A stretch of 64,000 nt of DNA from NCBI RefSeq assembly GCF_003347595.2, contig NZ_QCZK02000015.1:1-64000 (forward strand). Reading direction: 5' to 3'. The notes beneath the pieces were generated by a model. It saw nothing but the letters and a program-made list of their open reading frames with translations. It was not told where the DNA came from and did no database searches. The stretch's first letter is position 1, and each line of letters opens with the position of its first letter. Made by a program: the position numbers and the translations under genes. This stretch comes from Botryobacter ruber (GTDB lineage: Bacteria; Bacteroidota; Bacteroidia; Cytophagales; Hymenobacteraceae). This document shows, piece by piece, positions 53,220 through 62,104 of the stretch.

Positions 53220-54192
53220 AATCATCCACTTGCTTCTGCAGCGGACGCTGCAGCCCCTGAAGGCAGCTCACCCCATCCCTCCCCAGCCCACGTCAAGCTC
53301 CTGTTAAACAATTGTTAAAAAATTATCCGACTAAAGGACTGAAAATTAGCACCTTTCAATAAAAGTGATTTTATTTACGCACCGAAATATCTCTATATAG
53401 CAGGTGTACATTCCTCTGTTTTTTGAATCAGAAGTTTTACACTCCTGCTCCTATGAAACAGCTTATTTCCTGGTAAGGTAGATTTTCCGGAAGGGCAAAA
53501 AATACCTGATCCTTTGGCTGCCAGCCAAACCTGGCAGACAGGAAAACTATTGCCCTTTCAAAAAATACAATCGTATAAAACAAATCACATTCCCAACAAT
53601 CATCTCAAACTAATGTTTTAACTTTAATACCAATCCAACAATACCAGTATTATCCAACAACACCTTAACAACCATTCATTCTGCACCTCAACTTATTTTA
53701 TAGCACACGAAAGCAAATACTACAATTTTTACTCATAGTATTTTTTGTTATAAATTATTGATTAAACACAATGAAAATATCTATAACTACAAATATTCAC
53801 CCAATTATATATTACATAATAGTCCAAATTTCACCCATTTTTTATAACTATTTATTTAGGTTACGTGATTTTTAAAAGAACTTTTGCCTTTCCTTAAAAA
53901 TACTTATGCAATTTTAAACCAAGTGAAAAACACTTGTGTTATCTTCGCAACTGACTAATAAACAAAAAGTTAAACACTGACAAAAACCAAGGTTTCTATA
54001 TTATTTACACTAACAGATGTTAAATCTAAAATAAACCGGCGGGCCTATGATTAGATTATAGAAGCGCCTCAAAACACAAAACTTTATACTCCTGAACTTC
54101 ATGCAACACTGAAGGTTTTAAATGCCGATTAATTAACACAAAACCTTTTTCACAAAATATTACAACTTTAACTTTTAGCCATTTTTAATAAT
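53220..54192. other. AT-rich gene-free stretch upstream of a polysaccharide lyase gene
   Basis: No coding frame or RNA gene. It holds the palindrome and -7 box listed at 53920-53947. Confidence 0.4.
53920..53947 (+). promoter_or_regulatory. Palindrome and -7 box candidate for the polysaccharide lyase gene
   Basis: CAAGTG-aaaaa-CACTTG (perfect 6-bp arms) followed 3 bp on by TATCTTCG, one mismatch from TAnnTTTG. It is 246 bp ahead of the ATG, implying a long leader. Confidence 0.35.
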
Positions 54193-55635
54193 ATGAACTT
54201 CAAATTCCGTAATGTTTTAACCCCTTTCCTTTTAGGATTAGCAGTAGTTGCATGTGAGCAGAAAGAAATGGAGCAATTGTCTCCTGAAGCCGCCATCAAC
54301 GCAGAATCAGTTAACAAGGCAACATCTGCCAACCTTATATATGAAGAGACTGTAGAAGGAAACACCTACTTCCCGCTGTCTGGCACTACCATCAACAAAA
54401 CCCACTCTATAGAAAACTGCGCCACAGACTGGACCCTATCAACTGTTACCAATCCTGCTTTCCAGGGCTCTAAAGCAACCCGTTTCGAAATCAGGAAAGG
54501 TCAGCCGCTTGTTGGAACAGGCGAGAAAATTCGTTCTGAAGTAACTATTATTAAAGGAACCGAAGACTCAAGGTTCACAAAAGATATCTGGTACTCTTTC
54601 TCAGTTTATTTCCCTTCTGTTGGTTTCGAGGCTGACGACACAAGAGACTGCCTGAACCAGTGGTATGAAGACGGCAGCGACGAGACTACAATCCGTGCCG
54701 AAAAAGACAAAGTTTTCCTGGAAGTTACACCTCCGTCCGGCTCATCTAACCTGATGAAATACGACCTGTTCGGCTCTAATTCAGGCACAAGCTCCAGCGT
54801 ACTTTCTTCTTTCACCTCTGTTCCTAAAAACCAGTGGAACGAGTTCACTTTCCACTTTATCCACTCAACCGGATCTGACGGCCTGATCGAGGTATACCGT
54901 AATGGTGTAAAAATCCACCACATTACCGGACGTAACATGCACCTGAAATACCCGAAATGGAAACTGGGTCTGTACAAGGCTTCTTTCCTGGATGGTTCTT
55001 CCAAGCATTCTTCAAGAGTTGTTTACTTTGATAACATCAGGGTAGGTAAAACTGCTGCTAAATTAGCCGACATGACTTCAGGTACAGTAAGCAACACAAC
55101 TACTACCACAACCAACACAACAACTGATACTAGCACAGGAACAACTACCGGTACAACAACCGGCACCACTACCGGTACAACAACCGGCACTACTACTGGT
55201 ACTACAACCGGCACTACTACTGGCACAACCACTGGTACTACCACTACAACAACTACAACTACCACAAGCACACAGCAGGTAGTAAGCTTCACGCTGATTG
55301 ATGCTTCAAAAGACAAAGAAATCATGACGATCAGCAACGGCGCTACCATCAGCCTTAGCAAACTGGGTGTGAGCAAAATCAACATCAAAGCTAACACAAG
55401 CTCTACTACTGCAACAGTTGTTAAGTTCGTACTGAGCGGCGCTAAGAGCGAAACCAGACTCGACGACGTGGTTCCTTATGCCCTGTTTGGCGATAACAAA
55501 AAAGGCGACTATTACTCCTGGTCTGCCTCTACAGGAAGCTACACCCTTCAGGCCACAACACACGCCGGAACAAAAAGCAACCTGGGAGCTGCCACCAGCC
55601 CTACGTACAGCATCAGCTTCACTATTGTGAAATAA
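54193..55635 (+). CDS. Heparin lyase I-like polysaccharide lyase, lipoprotein
   Basis: 480 residues. Signal peptide with lipobox (GLAVVAC, cysteine about 16) puts it on the membrane surface. Residues about 60-285 match the heparin lyase I-like jelly roll (RFEIRKGQPLVGTGEKIRSEV, YSFSVYFPS, HFIHSTGSDGLIEVYRNGVK, LGLYKASFLD). A Gly-Thr-Thr-Thr linker about 45 residues long, encoded by a 12-bp tandem repeat, leads to a C-terminal beta domain (SFTLIDASKDKEIMTI ... PYALFGDN ... GSYTLQATTH) seen in many secreted Bacteroidota proteins. Substrate uncertain (an acidic glycan or alginate-like polymer). Confidence 0.85.
   Translation: MNFKFRNVLTPFLLGLAVVACEQKEMEQLSPEAAINAESVNKATSANLIYEETVEGNTYFPLSGTTINKTHSIENCATDWTLSTVTNPAFQGSKATRFEIRKGQPLVGTGEKIRSEVTIIKGTEDSRFTKDIWYSFSVYFPSVGFEADDTRDCLNQWYEDGSDETTIRAEKDKVFLEVTPPSGSSNLMKYDLFGSNSGTSSSVLSSFTSVPKNQWNEFTFHFIHSTGSDGLIEVYRNGVKIHHITGRNMHLKYPKWKLGLYKASFLDGSSKHSSRVVYFDNIRVGKTAAKLADMTSGTVSNTTTTTTNTTTDTSTGTTTGTTTGTTTGTTTGTTTGTTTGTTTGTTTGTTTTTTTTTTSTQQVVSFTLIDASKDKEIMTISNGATISLSKLGVSKINIKANTSSTTATVVKFVLSGAKSETRLDDVVPYALFGDNKKGDYYSWSASTGSYTLQATTHAGTKSNLGAATSPTYSISFTIVK
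55138..55245 (+). repeat. 12-bp tandem repeat coding a GTTT linker
   Basis: Nine near-identical 12-bp units; slippage would change the linker length by whole codons without a frameshift. Confidence 0.85.
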
Positions 55636-55702
55636 TTAAAAACACCTAACAGTAAAGCCCGGGTAACCTGTAAGCAAACAAACCTGGCGCTTTATTCAAC
55701 CT

Positions 55703-55738
55703 GAGAGGCTGCCCGCATGGGCAGTCTCTCTTTTTTTT
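55703..55738 (+). terminator. Terminator of the polysaccharide lyase gene
   Basis: GAGAGGCTGCCC stem with GCAT loop (one mismatch) followed by eight T. Confidence 0.9.
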
Positions 55739-56334
55739 ACCCTAATGCAATGCCTAAACTCCGCCCTTTATGCTGCAAATTACCCAGGAAAAAACCCACA
55801 TCACACCATTTGTCAGCTTTATGAAAATTTACACATAGCATTAAATGATTAAAAAATTAAATATTACGTATACATTTAAAGCACAGATAAGCACTAAAAA
55901 ACCCCACAGCTATGAAACATACACATATTTTACGCGACACCTGATGGCCGGCGCGGACAAAATCAGGAAAAATGCAGGTGCATTTCAAATACAACTATCC
56001 AGCTGCTCTGCAGCATTTACCCCCAGCTGTAGCCGGCAGAAGCATACACCGAAGAACACGTAAAACCAGTTATAGTACATATGGATAAAAGCAAAACGCT
56101 ACCCTGAGTTTCGCTTCCCAAAACTTTGTGAAGGAAAGGTAAATTTACCTGCCTGCTCCTGCACATCACCCCATACCCTGCACTGGTAGCAAGTAATTTT
56201 AGCTGGTAACCATAGCAGACAGATTACGCACAGCAGTGTTATTACATTCAGAGCTACATGAAACATAAACAAAACCGACTTTGGTTACCTGGCATAAACA
56301 CGTGGCCGCATTACAATCTTAACAACTGTCCTTT
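55739..56334. other. Gene-free interval between lyase and histidine kinase genes
   Basis: A 72-codon frame at 55845 looks like chance (low-complexity, no family). No other element is visible. Confidence 0.3.
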
Positions 56335-57474
56335 ATGTACCTCAACTATATCTCTTTACAGGAAGCAATCGATCTATTACCCGATACTGTTGTGGTTGTA
56401 GATAGCAAGGGAAAAATTATAGCCTCGAACAAACAAATTGATAAACTTTTTGAATATGCACCCGGCGAACTCGTTGGTCAGAACCTGAATATCCTGATAC
56501 CGGAACGCTTCCGGGAAGCTCACACCCGGCACCTGTACACCTATTTTAAAAACCCGGTATCCCGGAAAATGGGCAAAGGCATGCAGCTGTTCGGCCTCCG
56601 CAAAAGCGGCGAGGAATGCGATATAGATGTAGCGCTGGCGCCGGTTATGGTTAAAAACAAGAAATATGTAATAGCAGCCATACGGGATGTAACGGAACTG
56701 AAAGAACTTGAACGAAACCTGCTCCAGAAAAACGAACAGCTGCTTGTCATCAACAGCGAACTGGAGCGGCTTGGGTACATCATCGCACACGACCTGAAAT
56801 CTCCGCTACTGAACATCCATGCCATTATCCGGCTTCTGAAACGGGAACTGACAACAGAACAGCAGCAACATCTTGCTTTGCATATTCAGGCCATTGACCA
56901 AACCCTCATATCCATGCTAAACCTCATTACCGGCATTACGGATTACTCTAAAGCTGCAATAACCGAACACAAAGAAGAGCCTGTAGAATTAAACCTGGTA
57001 TTAAAAGAAGCCTGCAGCCTGATCACGTTCCCTCCCAATGCCTCCGTTGATATTCCCGAGCATCTTCCGGTTATTACCGGCAATAAAACAAAGCTCCTGC
57101 AGGTATTCCTGAACCTGATCAGCAATGCTGTTAAGTACAACGACAAAGAAGAAACGAAAATCGCCGTCCGTTGCCTTGAAAAAAAGAACGAAGTATTAAT
57201 CACCATTTCAGATAACGGGCCAGGCGTGCCGCGCGAGTTGCGCCGCAGCATATTTAACCTGTTCCAGAAAGGAGACATTCAGAAAGAAAATTCACAGGGA
57301 ATCGGGCTGGCCGTTGTAAAGAAAATTATCGAAGAAAGGGGCGGCAGCATTATAGTAGACGACAGCCCGCTTGGTGGCGCGGATTTCATTTTCAGTTGGC
57401 CCCTCGAAGAGGCACAGGAAACGAAGATCAACAAGAACAACACCAGGCAAACCCCGCTGGACCACAACAACTAA
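56335..57474 (+). CDS. PAS-domain histidine kinase
   Basis: 379 residues, soluble. PAS domain 8-120 (LLPDTVVVVDSKGKIIASN, LVGQNLNILIPERFREAHTRH), dimerisation/phosphoacceptor box with H152 (IIAHDLKSPLLN), and an ATPase domain with N-box (LNLISNAVKYN), G1 (DNGPGVP) and G2 (GIGLAVVKKI). No receiver or membrane part, and no response-regulator gene alongside, so it is an orphan sensor. It is 0.75 kb ahead of the P-II/Amt operon, but transcription linkage is not shown. Confidence 0.9.
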   Translation: MYLNYISLQEAIDLLPDTVVVVDSKGKIIASNKQIDKLFEYAPGELVGQNLNILIPERFREAHTRHLYTYFKNPVSRKMGKGMQLFGLRKSGEECDIDVALAPVMVKNKKYVIAAIRDVTELKELERNLLQKNEQLLVINSELERLGYIIAHDLKSPLLNIHAIIRLLKRELTTEQQQHLALHIQAIDQTLISMLNLITGITDYSKAAITEHKEEPVELNLVLKEACSLITFPPNASVDIPEHLPVITGNKTKLLQVFLNLISNAVKYNDKEETKIAVRCLEKKNEVLITISDNGPGVPRELRRSIFNLFQKGDIQKENSQGIGLAVVKKIIEERGGSIIVDDSPLGGADFIFSWPLEEAQETKINKNNTRQTPLDHNN

Positions 57475-57642
57475 TCAACCTCCCGACCCAAGAACAACAC
57501 CACAGTTCACACCCGCTTTCTGCAGCCTTTTAACTTTGAGCGGGACACACTATATATAATAGAGTAAAATTACGCAACAACACACACTCCTTTCGAAGTT
57601 ACCACTTGCAATTGCTGAATTCTAAAAACCGGTTGAGGCGAG

Positions 57643-57717
57643 GGTGTGGTGGCTGTGGCTGTGAACCAAACATAACACCAGGCAGCTCTTCTGTTTTGCA
57701 GCCACAGCCACCACACC
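57643..57717. repeat. Variant inverted pair of the GTGGCTGTGGTGG family
   Basis: Arms GGTGTGGTGGCTGTGGCT (18 bp, perfect) with 39-bp loop. The order of the GGTGTGGTGG and GGCTGTGG blocks is shifted relative to other copies. Confidence 0.6.
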
Positions 57718-57838
57718 TTCTGCTACAACCTAGCCTTTTCCCTTTTCTTCCACCCGCACCCAACACCTCCCCTACCCCTCAGGAAACAACACGAATCATT
57801 TAAACGGCCACAACCCAAAAACCTACCTATATCTAACA

Positions 57839-58143
57839 ACACCCCTTTAATTACACACTAACCCTGCACACTTTTTAATCAATTAACAAAACAGCCCCCT
57901 TAAAATAACAGGGGGTAAAATTTTTTTTCAAAAATTTATCGAGCCTTGAAAATTTTTAAACTTATAACCATTTGTTATCAGAAAAACCTCTGCTGAAGCA
58001 AAAAAACCGCTTTTCCAGCTAATCTGCCGCTATATCAGGCAAGCACCTTACCCCAATTTCACACCACAACCACGCAAACACCCTCTATTTTAAGGGGGTG
58101 TAATGATAAATTAGCAATAATATTTCAGAACACCCCCTTGATT
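57839..58143 (+). promoter_or_regulatory. P-II/Amt operon control region with repeated G/C-tract motif
   Basis: Sites: ACACCCCTTTAATT (57839-57852), dyad CCCCCTTAAAA..AGGGGG (57895-57915), dyad ACACCCTCT..GGGGGTGT (58078-58101) and ACACCCCCTTGATT (58130-58143). The last overlaps the -33 TTG of the proximal promoter. The dyad at 57895 is the same length (21 bp) as that at 40631 upstream of nirB. Inference: one regulator binds both. Confidence 0.5.
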
Positions 58144-58167
58144 TTCAATGCTTGTTTACTATCTTTA
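58138..58167 (+). promoter_or_regulatory. Proximal promoter of the P-II/Amt operon
   Basis: TTG at 58138-58140, 19-bp spacer, TATCTTTA at 58160-58167, fitting the Bacteroidota -33/-7 pattern (one mismatch), 55 bp ahead of the ATG. Confidence 0.55.
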
Positions 58168-58222
58168 ACAAGAATTTAACAACAACCCCATAAAAAACAT
58201 ACCCCATAACGTAAACTTGCTT

Positions 58223-58561
58223 ATGAAAAAGATCGAAGCAATTATCAGAACATCCAAGTTTGAGGAGGTTTATGAAGCGCTAGCCAAAGTAGGCATTGCT
58301 TTTATGTCTACCTACGATGTAAAAGGATATGGCCTTGAGCACGGATCTTCCCAGGTCTACAGAGGCACAACCTATAATGTAGGCTTTATCCCCCGCACCA
58401 AAATTGAGATTGTTGCCACCGACGAACATGTCGATGACGTGGTTTCCACTATCCTGAAGGTAGCCTCTACCGGAAGTGTCGGCGACGGCAAAATCTTTAT
58501 CATGAATATCGAAGACGTTATTCGCATCAGAACAGGAGAAGTCGGAGAACTGGCGCTGTAA
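58223..58561 (+). CDS. glnB: Nitrogen regulatory protein P-II
   Basis: 112 residues from MKKIEAIIRTSKF; an in-frame TTG two codons upstream is less likely. The T-loop (YGLEHGSSQVYRGTTYNVGF) keeps the tyrosine at the usual modification place; STGSVGDGKIFIM and VIRIRTGEVGE are P-II signatures. It senses 2-oxoglutarate/ATP/ADP and would gate Amt just downstream (70 bp), a GlnK-type role. Confidence 0.94.
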   Translation: MKKIEAIIRTSKFEEVYEALAKVGIAFMSTYDVKGYGLEHGSSQVYRGTTYNVGFIPRTKIEIVATDEHVDDVVSTILKVASTGSVGDGKIFIMNIEDVIRIRTGEVGELAL

Positions 58562-58631
58562 TTCCAACCTGTTTTTCCAATCACCAAAATCATTGAATTA
58601 AAGAATTTTTAAATCCTAACTTTTTATCACC

Positions 58632-59933
58632 ATGTCACAAGAACTATTTGTTGTAAACAACACCTGGATGATGGTGTCCATTTTTCTCGTTTTTGCTATG
58701 CACCTGGGCTTCGCCACGCTTGAGTCTGGTTTAGCCCGGTCTAAAAACACGGTGAACATCCTGTTCAAGAATAGCATGATTCTTCCACTTGGCTTGATTA
58801 CGTATGCGTTCTGGGGTTTCTCGATGATGTACCCGGGTGCTGCTTTTGAAGGCGGTTTCTTTGGTTTCTCAGGCTTCGGTATCCCGATGCCCGAAGGTGG
58901 CGAAACTTCTGCCTATAACGAAGGCTACACTTTCTGGACAGACTTCCTGTTCCAGGGCATGTTTGCCGCCACTGCTGCTACCATTGTTTCCGGTGCTGTA
59001 GCTGAGCGTGTAAAACTGTCGAGCTTCATGATTTTTTCGCTCCTGTTCGTTGGTATCTGCTACCCGATTGTAGGTATGTGGAAGTGGGGAGGCGGCTTCC
59101 TGAACGCACTGGAAGTTCCTTTCTATGATTTCGCTGGTTCTACGCTGGTTCACTCGGTAGGTGGCTGGGGCGCCCTGGCAGGTATCCTCCTGATCGGCCC
59201 GCGCATCGGCAAATTCGTTGACGGCAAAGTAAAGCCAATCCCTGGCCACAGCTTGCCACTGGCCACTATCGGTGTATTTATCCTTTGGTTAGGCTGGTTC
59301 GGTTTTAACGGTGGTTCTGTACTTTCTGCTGATCCGGGCGCTGTTTCAAGAGTACTTGTTATGACCAGCCTTGCTGCCGCTGCCGGTGCAATAGGTGGTT
59401 GCTTCCTGGCCCTGATCCTTTTCAAATCAAGCGACTTAACCATGGTACTGAACGGTATACTTGCCGGCCTGGTAGGTATCACAGCAGGTGCTGACCAAAT
59501 GGGTGTTGTGGACTCAATCGTAATCGGTCTGGTGTCCGGAGCGCTTGTAGTGCTTGGTGTATCGCTGTTCGACAAACTGAAACTGGACGATCCGGTTGGT
59601 GCACTTTCTGTTCACCTGATCTGCGGCATCTGGGGTACGTTGGCAGTAGGATTGTTCGGATCGCTTGCCGGTGTTGACCAGTTCATCAGCCAGGCAATTG
59701 GTGTAGGCGTAGTAGGTGCTTTCAGCTTTGTGTTCGCTATTGTTGTGTGGTATGTACTGAAAGTAACCATGGGCGTACGTGTAAGCGAAAGAGAAGAAAT
59801 TGAAGGGCTGGATATGCACGAGCACAAAATGCACGCTTACCCGGACATCAACGCTCCTGGCTACGAAATGAGCCTGCTGGAAAACCAACCGGTAACAACA
59901 GACAGCCGCAAGAAAGCAGCTGCCACAGTTTAA
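58632..59933 (+). CDS. amt: Ammonium transporter Amt
   Basis: 433 residues, about 11 helices. FAMHLGFATLESGLARSKN, FQGMFAATAATIVSGAVAERVKL and WLGWFGFNGGSVLSA are the Amt signatures, with the twin pore histidines in DFAGSTLVHSVGG and in GALSVHLICGIWG. Conducts ammonium into the cell under P-II control. A terminator follows. Confidence 0.95.
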   Translation: MSQELFVVNNTWMMVSIFLVFAMHLGFATLESGLARSKNTVNILFKNSMILPLGLITYAFWGFSMMYPGAAFEGGFFGFSGFGIPMPEGGETSAYNEGYTFWTDFLFQGMFAATAATIVSGAVAERVKLSSFMIFSLLFVGICYPIVGMWKWGGGFLNALEVPFYDFAGSTLVHSVGGWGALAGILLIGPRIGKFVDGKVKPIPGHSLPLATIGVFILWLGWFGFNGGSVLSADPGAVSRVLVMTSLAAAAGAIGGCFLALILFKSSDLTMVLNGILAGLVGITAGADQMGVVDSIVIGLVSGALVVLGVSLFDKLKLDDPVGALSVHLICGIWGTLAVGLFGSLAGVDQFISQAIGVGVVGAFSFVFAIVVWYVLKVTMGVRVSEREEIEGLDMHEHKMHAYPDINAPGYEMSLLENQPVTTDSRKKAAATV

Positions 59934-59976
59934 TAAAAATCACTTACTAGTTAGGATGGCATGGTGAGAAAAAACA

Positions 59977-60010
59977 AGTGGTAATGTCTGGAACACATTA
60001 CCACTGTTTT
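59977..60010 (+). terminator. Terminator of the P-II/Amt operon
   Basis: Perfect 11-bp stem AGTGGTAATGT with 7-nt loop, then GTTTT. It separates amt from the porin gene. Confidence 0.75.
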
Positions 60011-60181
60011 ACCACTCCGATAAAGAAACCGCTTTACAAGATATAAAAGCCTTTCGCTTGCCTTCTGATATTCCTTCTTCTCTTACACCCGCTATCAAAC
60101 TGCCATTTGAGAAGCGAGCTAAAGAAAGAACATTAACAACTTATTTACTAAAGATTTACGAACAATTAAAAGTTAACCAAT

Positions 60182-61312
60182 ATGAAAAAACTTTTATCAC
60201 TCGCAGCCGCAGCATTCTTTATGACTGCAAATATAGCTAATGCGCAGGAAACTACCGCTGCAGAAGAAACAAAAGGAACTTTCGGCTTATCTGGATACAT
60301 CGATACTTACTATCAGTACAACCTGAACAACCCGGTATCCGGCTTTAACCAGGGCCGCATCTTCGATACCAAACATAATAATTTCTCGCTTGGCCTGGTG
60401 CAGACCATGTTCAGCTACGACTATGGCAAAGCACACCTGGTAGCCGACCTGACCTTCGGACCAAATGCCGAACTCGGAAATTTTGGTAACGACGGCACTG
60501 CCAAACTTATCAAGCAGGCTTACCTGGCTTACGACCTGACCGACAAGCTTTCGTTTACAGTGGGCCAGTTCGGAACGCACATCGGGTATGAACTGATTGA
60601 CGCTCCCCTAAACTACAACTACAGCCTGTCTTACCTGTTTGGCAACGGTCCGTTCTACCACACAGGCGCTAAAGTAAACTACAACTTCAGCGACCGCCTG
60701 GGCTTTATGCTGGGCGTGGTTAACGGATGGGATGGCCTGCAGGACTTCAACGACAAAAAATCGGTTGCAGCGCAGGTATACGTAAGCCCTTTTTCCGGCC
60801 TGGATATGTACATCAACTGGATCGGTGGCGACGAGTACAACACGCTTTCTGCCTTTGGCGACCACAAAGGTTCCTACACCAGCCTCTTCGACCTGACTAC
60901 CTCCTACCAGGCAGCCGACGCATTTAAAATTGGTGTGAATGCGGCTTTTGGCTCCTTCCTGTCAGGCACAAACGAAGCAATAGCAGGCGATGCCTGGTCA
61001 GAAGATGCTACCTGGGGTGGTGCAGCGCTTTACCTGAACTATGCTGCCACCGACAAATTCGGACTGGGCCTGCGCACCGAGTACTTCTCCGACCCAAGCG
61101 GCGTACGCTACTTCGGACCACTTGAAGTTTCTGCCACTACACTTACAGCAGACGTTAAATTAGGCGAAAGCAACTTCAACATCAAACCTGAAGTTCGTTT
61201 AGATGTAGCTAAAAACGGTTTCTTCGAAGATGCCGCCGGCAACTTCACCAAGAAGACACAAGCTACCGTAGGCGCAGCCTTCATCTACTCTTTCAATGCT
61301 TCATGCAAATAA
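60182..61312 (+). CDS. Outer-membrane porin, BBP2 (OmpL-like) family
   Basis: 376 residues. A signal peptide (LLSLAAAAFFMTANIANAQ) precedes a barrel with LSGYIDTYYQYNLNNP, the KHNNFSLGLVQTMFSYD strand and a C-terminal strand (TVGAAFIYSFN). The BBP2 family often sits by ammonium transporters in Bacteroidota. It probably admits ammonium, or some other solute, through the outer membrane; specificity is inferred from the neighbourhood. Confidence 0.88.
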   Translation: MKKLLSLAAAAFFMTANIANAQETTAAEETKGTFGLSGYIDTYYQYNLNNPVSGFNQGRIFDTKHNNFSLGLVQTMFSYDYGKAHLVADLTFGPNAELGNFGNDGTAKLIKQAYLAYDLTDKLSFTVGQFGTHIGYELIDAPLNYNYSLSYLFGNGPFYHTGAKVNYNFSDRLGFMLGVVNGWDGLQDFNDKKSVAAQVYVSPFSGLDMYINWIGGDEYNTLSAFGDHKGSYTSLFDLTTSYQAADAFKIGVNAAFGSFLSGTNEAIAGDAWSEDATWGGAALYLNYAATDKFGLGLRTEYFSDPSGVRYFGPLEVSATTLTADVKLGESNFNIKPEVRLDVAKNGFFEDAAGNFTKKTQATVGAAFIYSFNASCK

Positions 61313-61361
61313 GAAACTGCCCGAAACAAACCACACCATTTGCTTAGTCACCCTTTATTGC

Positions 61362-61394
61362 AAAAGCCAGCCTCTCCTGAGGGCTGGCTTTTTG
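61362..61394 (+). terminator. Terminator of the porin gene
   Basis: AAAAGCCAGCC stem with an 8-nt loop and TTTTTG tail. Confidence 0.8.
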
Positions 61395-61442
61395 CTTTAC
61401 CACTGGTTTGTTTTTATCCGGATTCGTTTTCGTTCGTAATGT

Positions 61443-61490
61443 AATGTCTGAACAGGATTTTTTGTCTTGAACAGGATTTTTTTGATTTAA
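61443..61490 (+). repeat. GTCTGAA..CAGGATT repeat just upstream of the RAYT gene
   Basis: Two head-to-tail units (GTCTGAACAGGATTT, GTCTTGAACAGGATTT) ending 3 bp before the RAYT ATG. Cognate REP sequences commonly flank a RAYT gene. Confidence 0.75.
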
Positions 61491-61492
61491 GA

Positions 61493-62059
61493 ATGGAAAA
61501 GAAATACAATCCGCAGGTACATCATCGCAGATCAATCCGACTAAGAGGTTATGACTACTCACAAGCTGGCCTCTATTTCATTACAATTTGCACGCACGAA
61601 CGAGGGTGTCTCTTTGGTGAGATTATCATGCAAGACATGCAGTATGTCATGATTTTAAATGATGCAGGAAAAATTGCGCAGGAGTACTGGCTACAGATAC
61701 CAAATCATTTTCCAAATACCATTCTACATGAGTATATCATCATGCCAAATCATGTTCATGGCATTATTGAATTGACAACCGTAGGGGTTCAAAATTTTGA
61801 ACCCCTACACGAAACACGACAAAATCAATTCCAGAAGATAATACCCCGATCGATCGGATCTATTGTACGTGGCTATAAAACCGGTGTAACCAAATGGTTC
61901 CGAACCACCAGATCAGAAGACTTTCCATCTCAACGGGCAGTGTGGCAGCGCAACTTCTACGAACATATTATCCGCAACGAAAAGTCACACCAAACCATTT
62001 CTGAATATATTATAGACAATCCGGCAGAATGGCCTGATGATAAATTTTATGTAGCATAA
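61493..62059 (+). mobile_element. REP-associated tyrosine transposase (RAYT, TnpA_REP family)
   Basis: 188 residues. RLRGYDYSQAGLYFITICTHER at the start, the HUH metal pair in IIMPNHVHGII, and the candidate nucleophile Y in WQRNFYEHIIRNEKSH are the Y1/RAYT hallmarks. RAYT proteins nick and move REP hairpins and are domesticated single-copy relatives of IS200 transposases. It is intact and not flanked by IS ends. A perfect palindrome is inside its coding sequence. Confidence 0.88.
61781..61808. repeat. Perfect 28-bp palindrome inside the RAYT gene
   Basis: Half site GTAGGGGTTCAAAA and its exact complement, no spacer, in frame (VGVQNFEPLHE). A related sequence lies at 46673-46697. Confidence 0.9.
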
Positions 62060-62104
62060 GAGAATATGCCGCAGGAAAGTACGTATATCAAATAACTGCC
62101 CCCC

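Noticed and set aside
55845..56063. 72-codon frame between lyase and kinase genes
   Set aside because: Low complexity and no conserved feature.
61493..62059. Complete IS200/IS605 insertion sequence
   Set aside because: Only a RAYT-type gene is present; there are no subterminal IS hairpins on both sides, no tnpB and no duplicate copy in the window.
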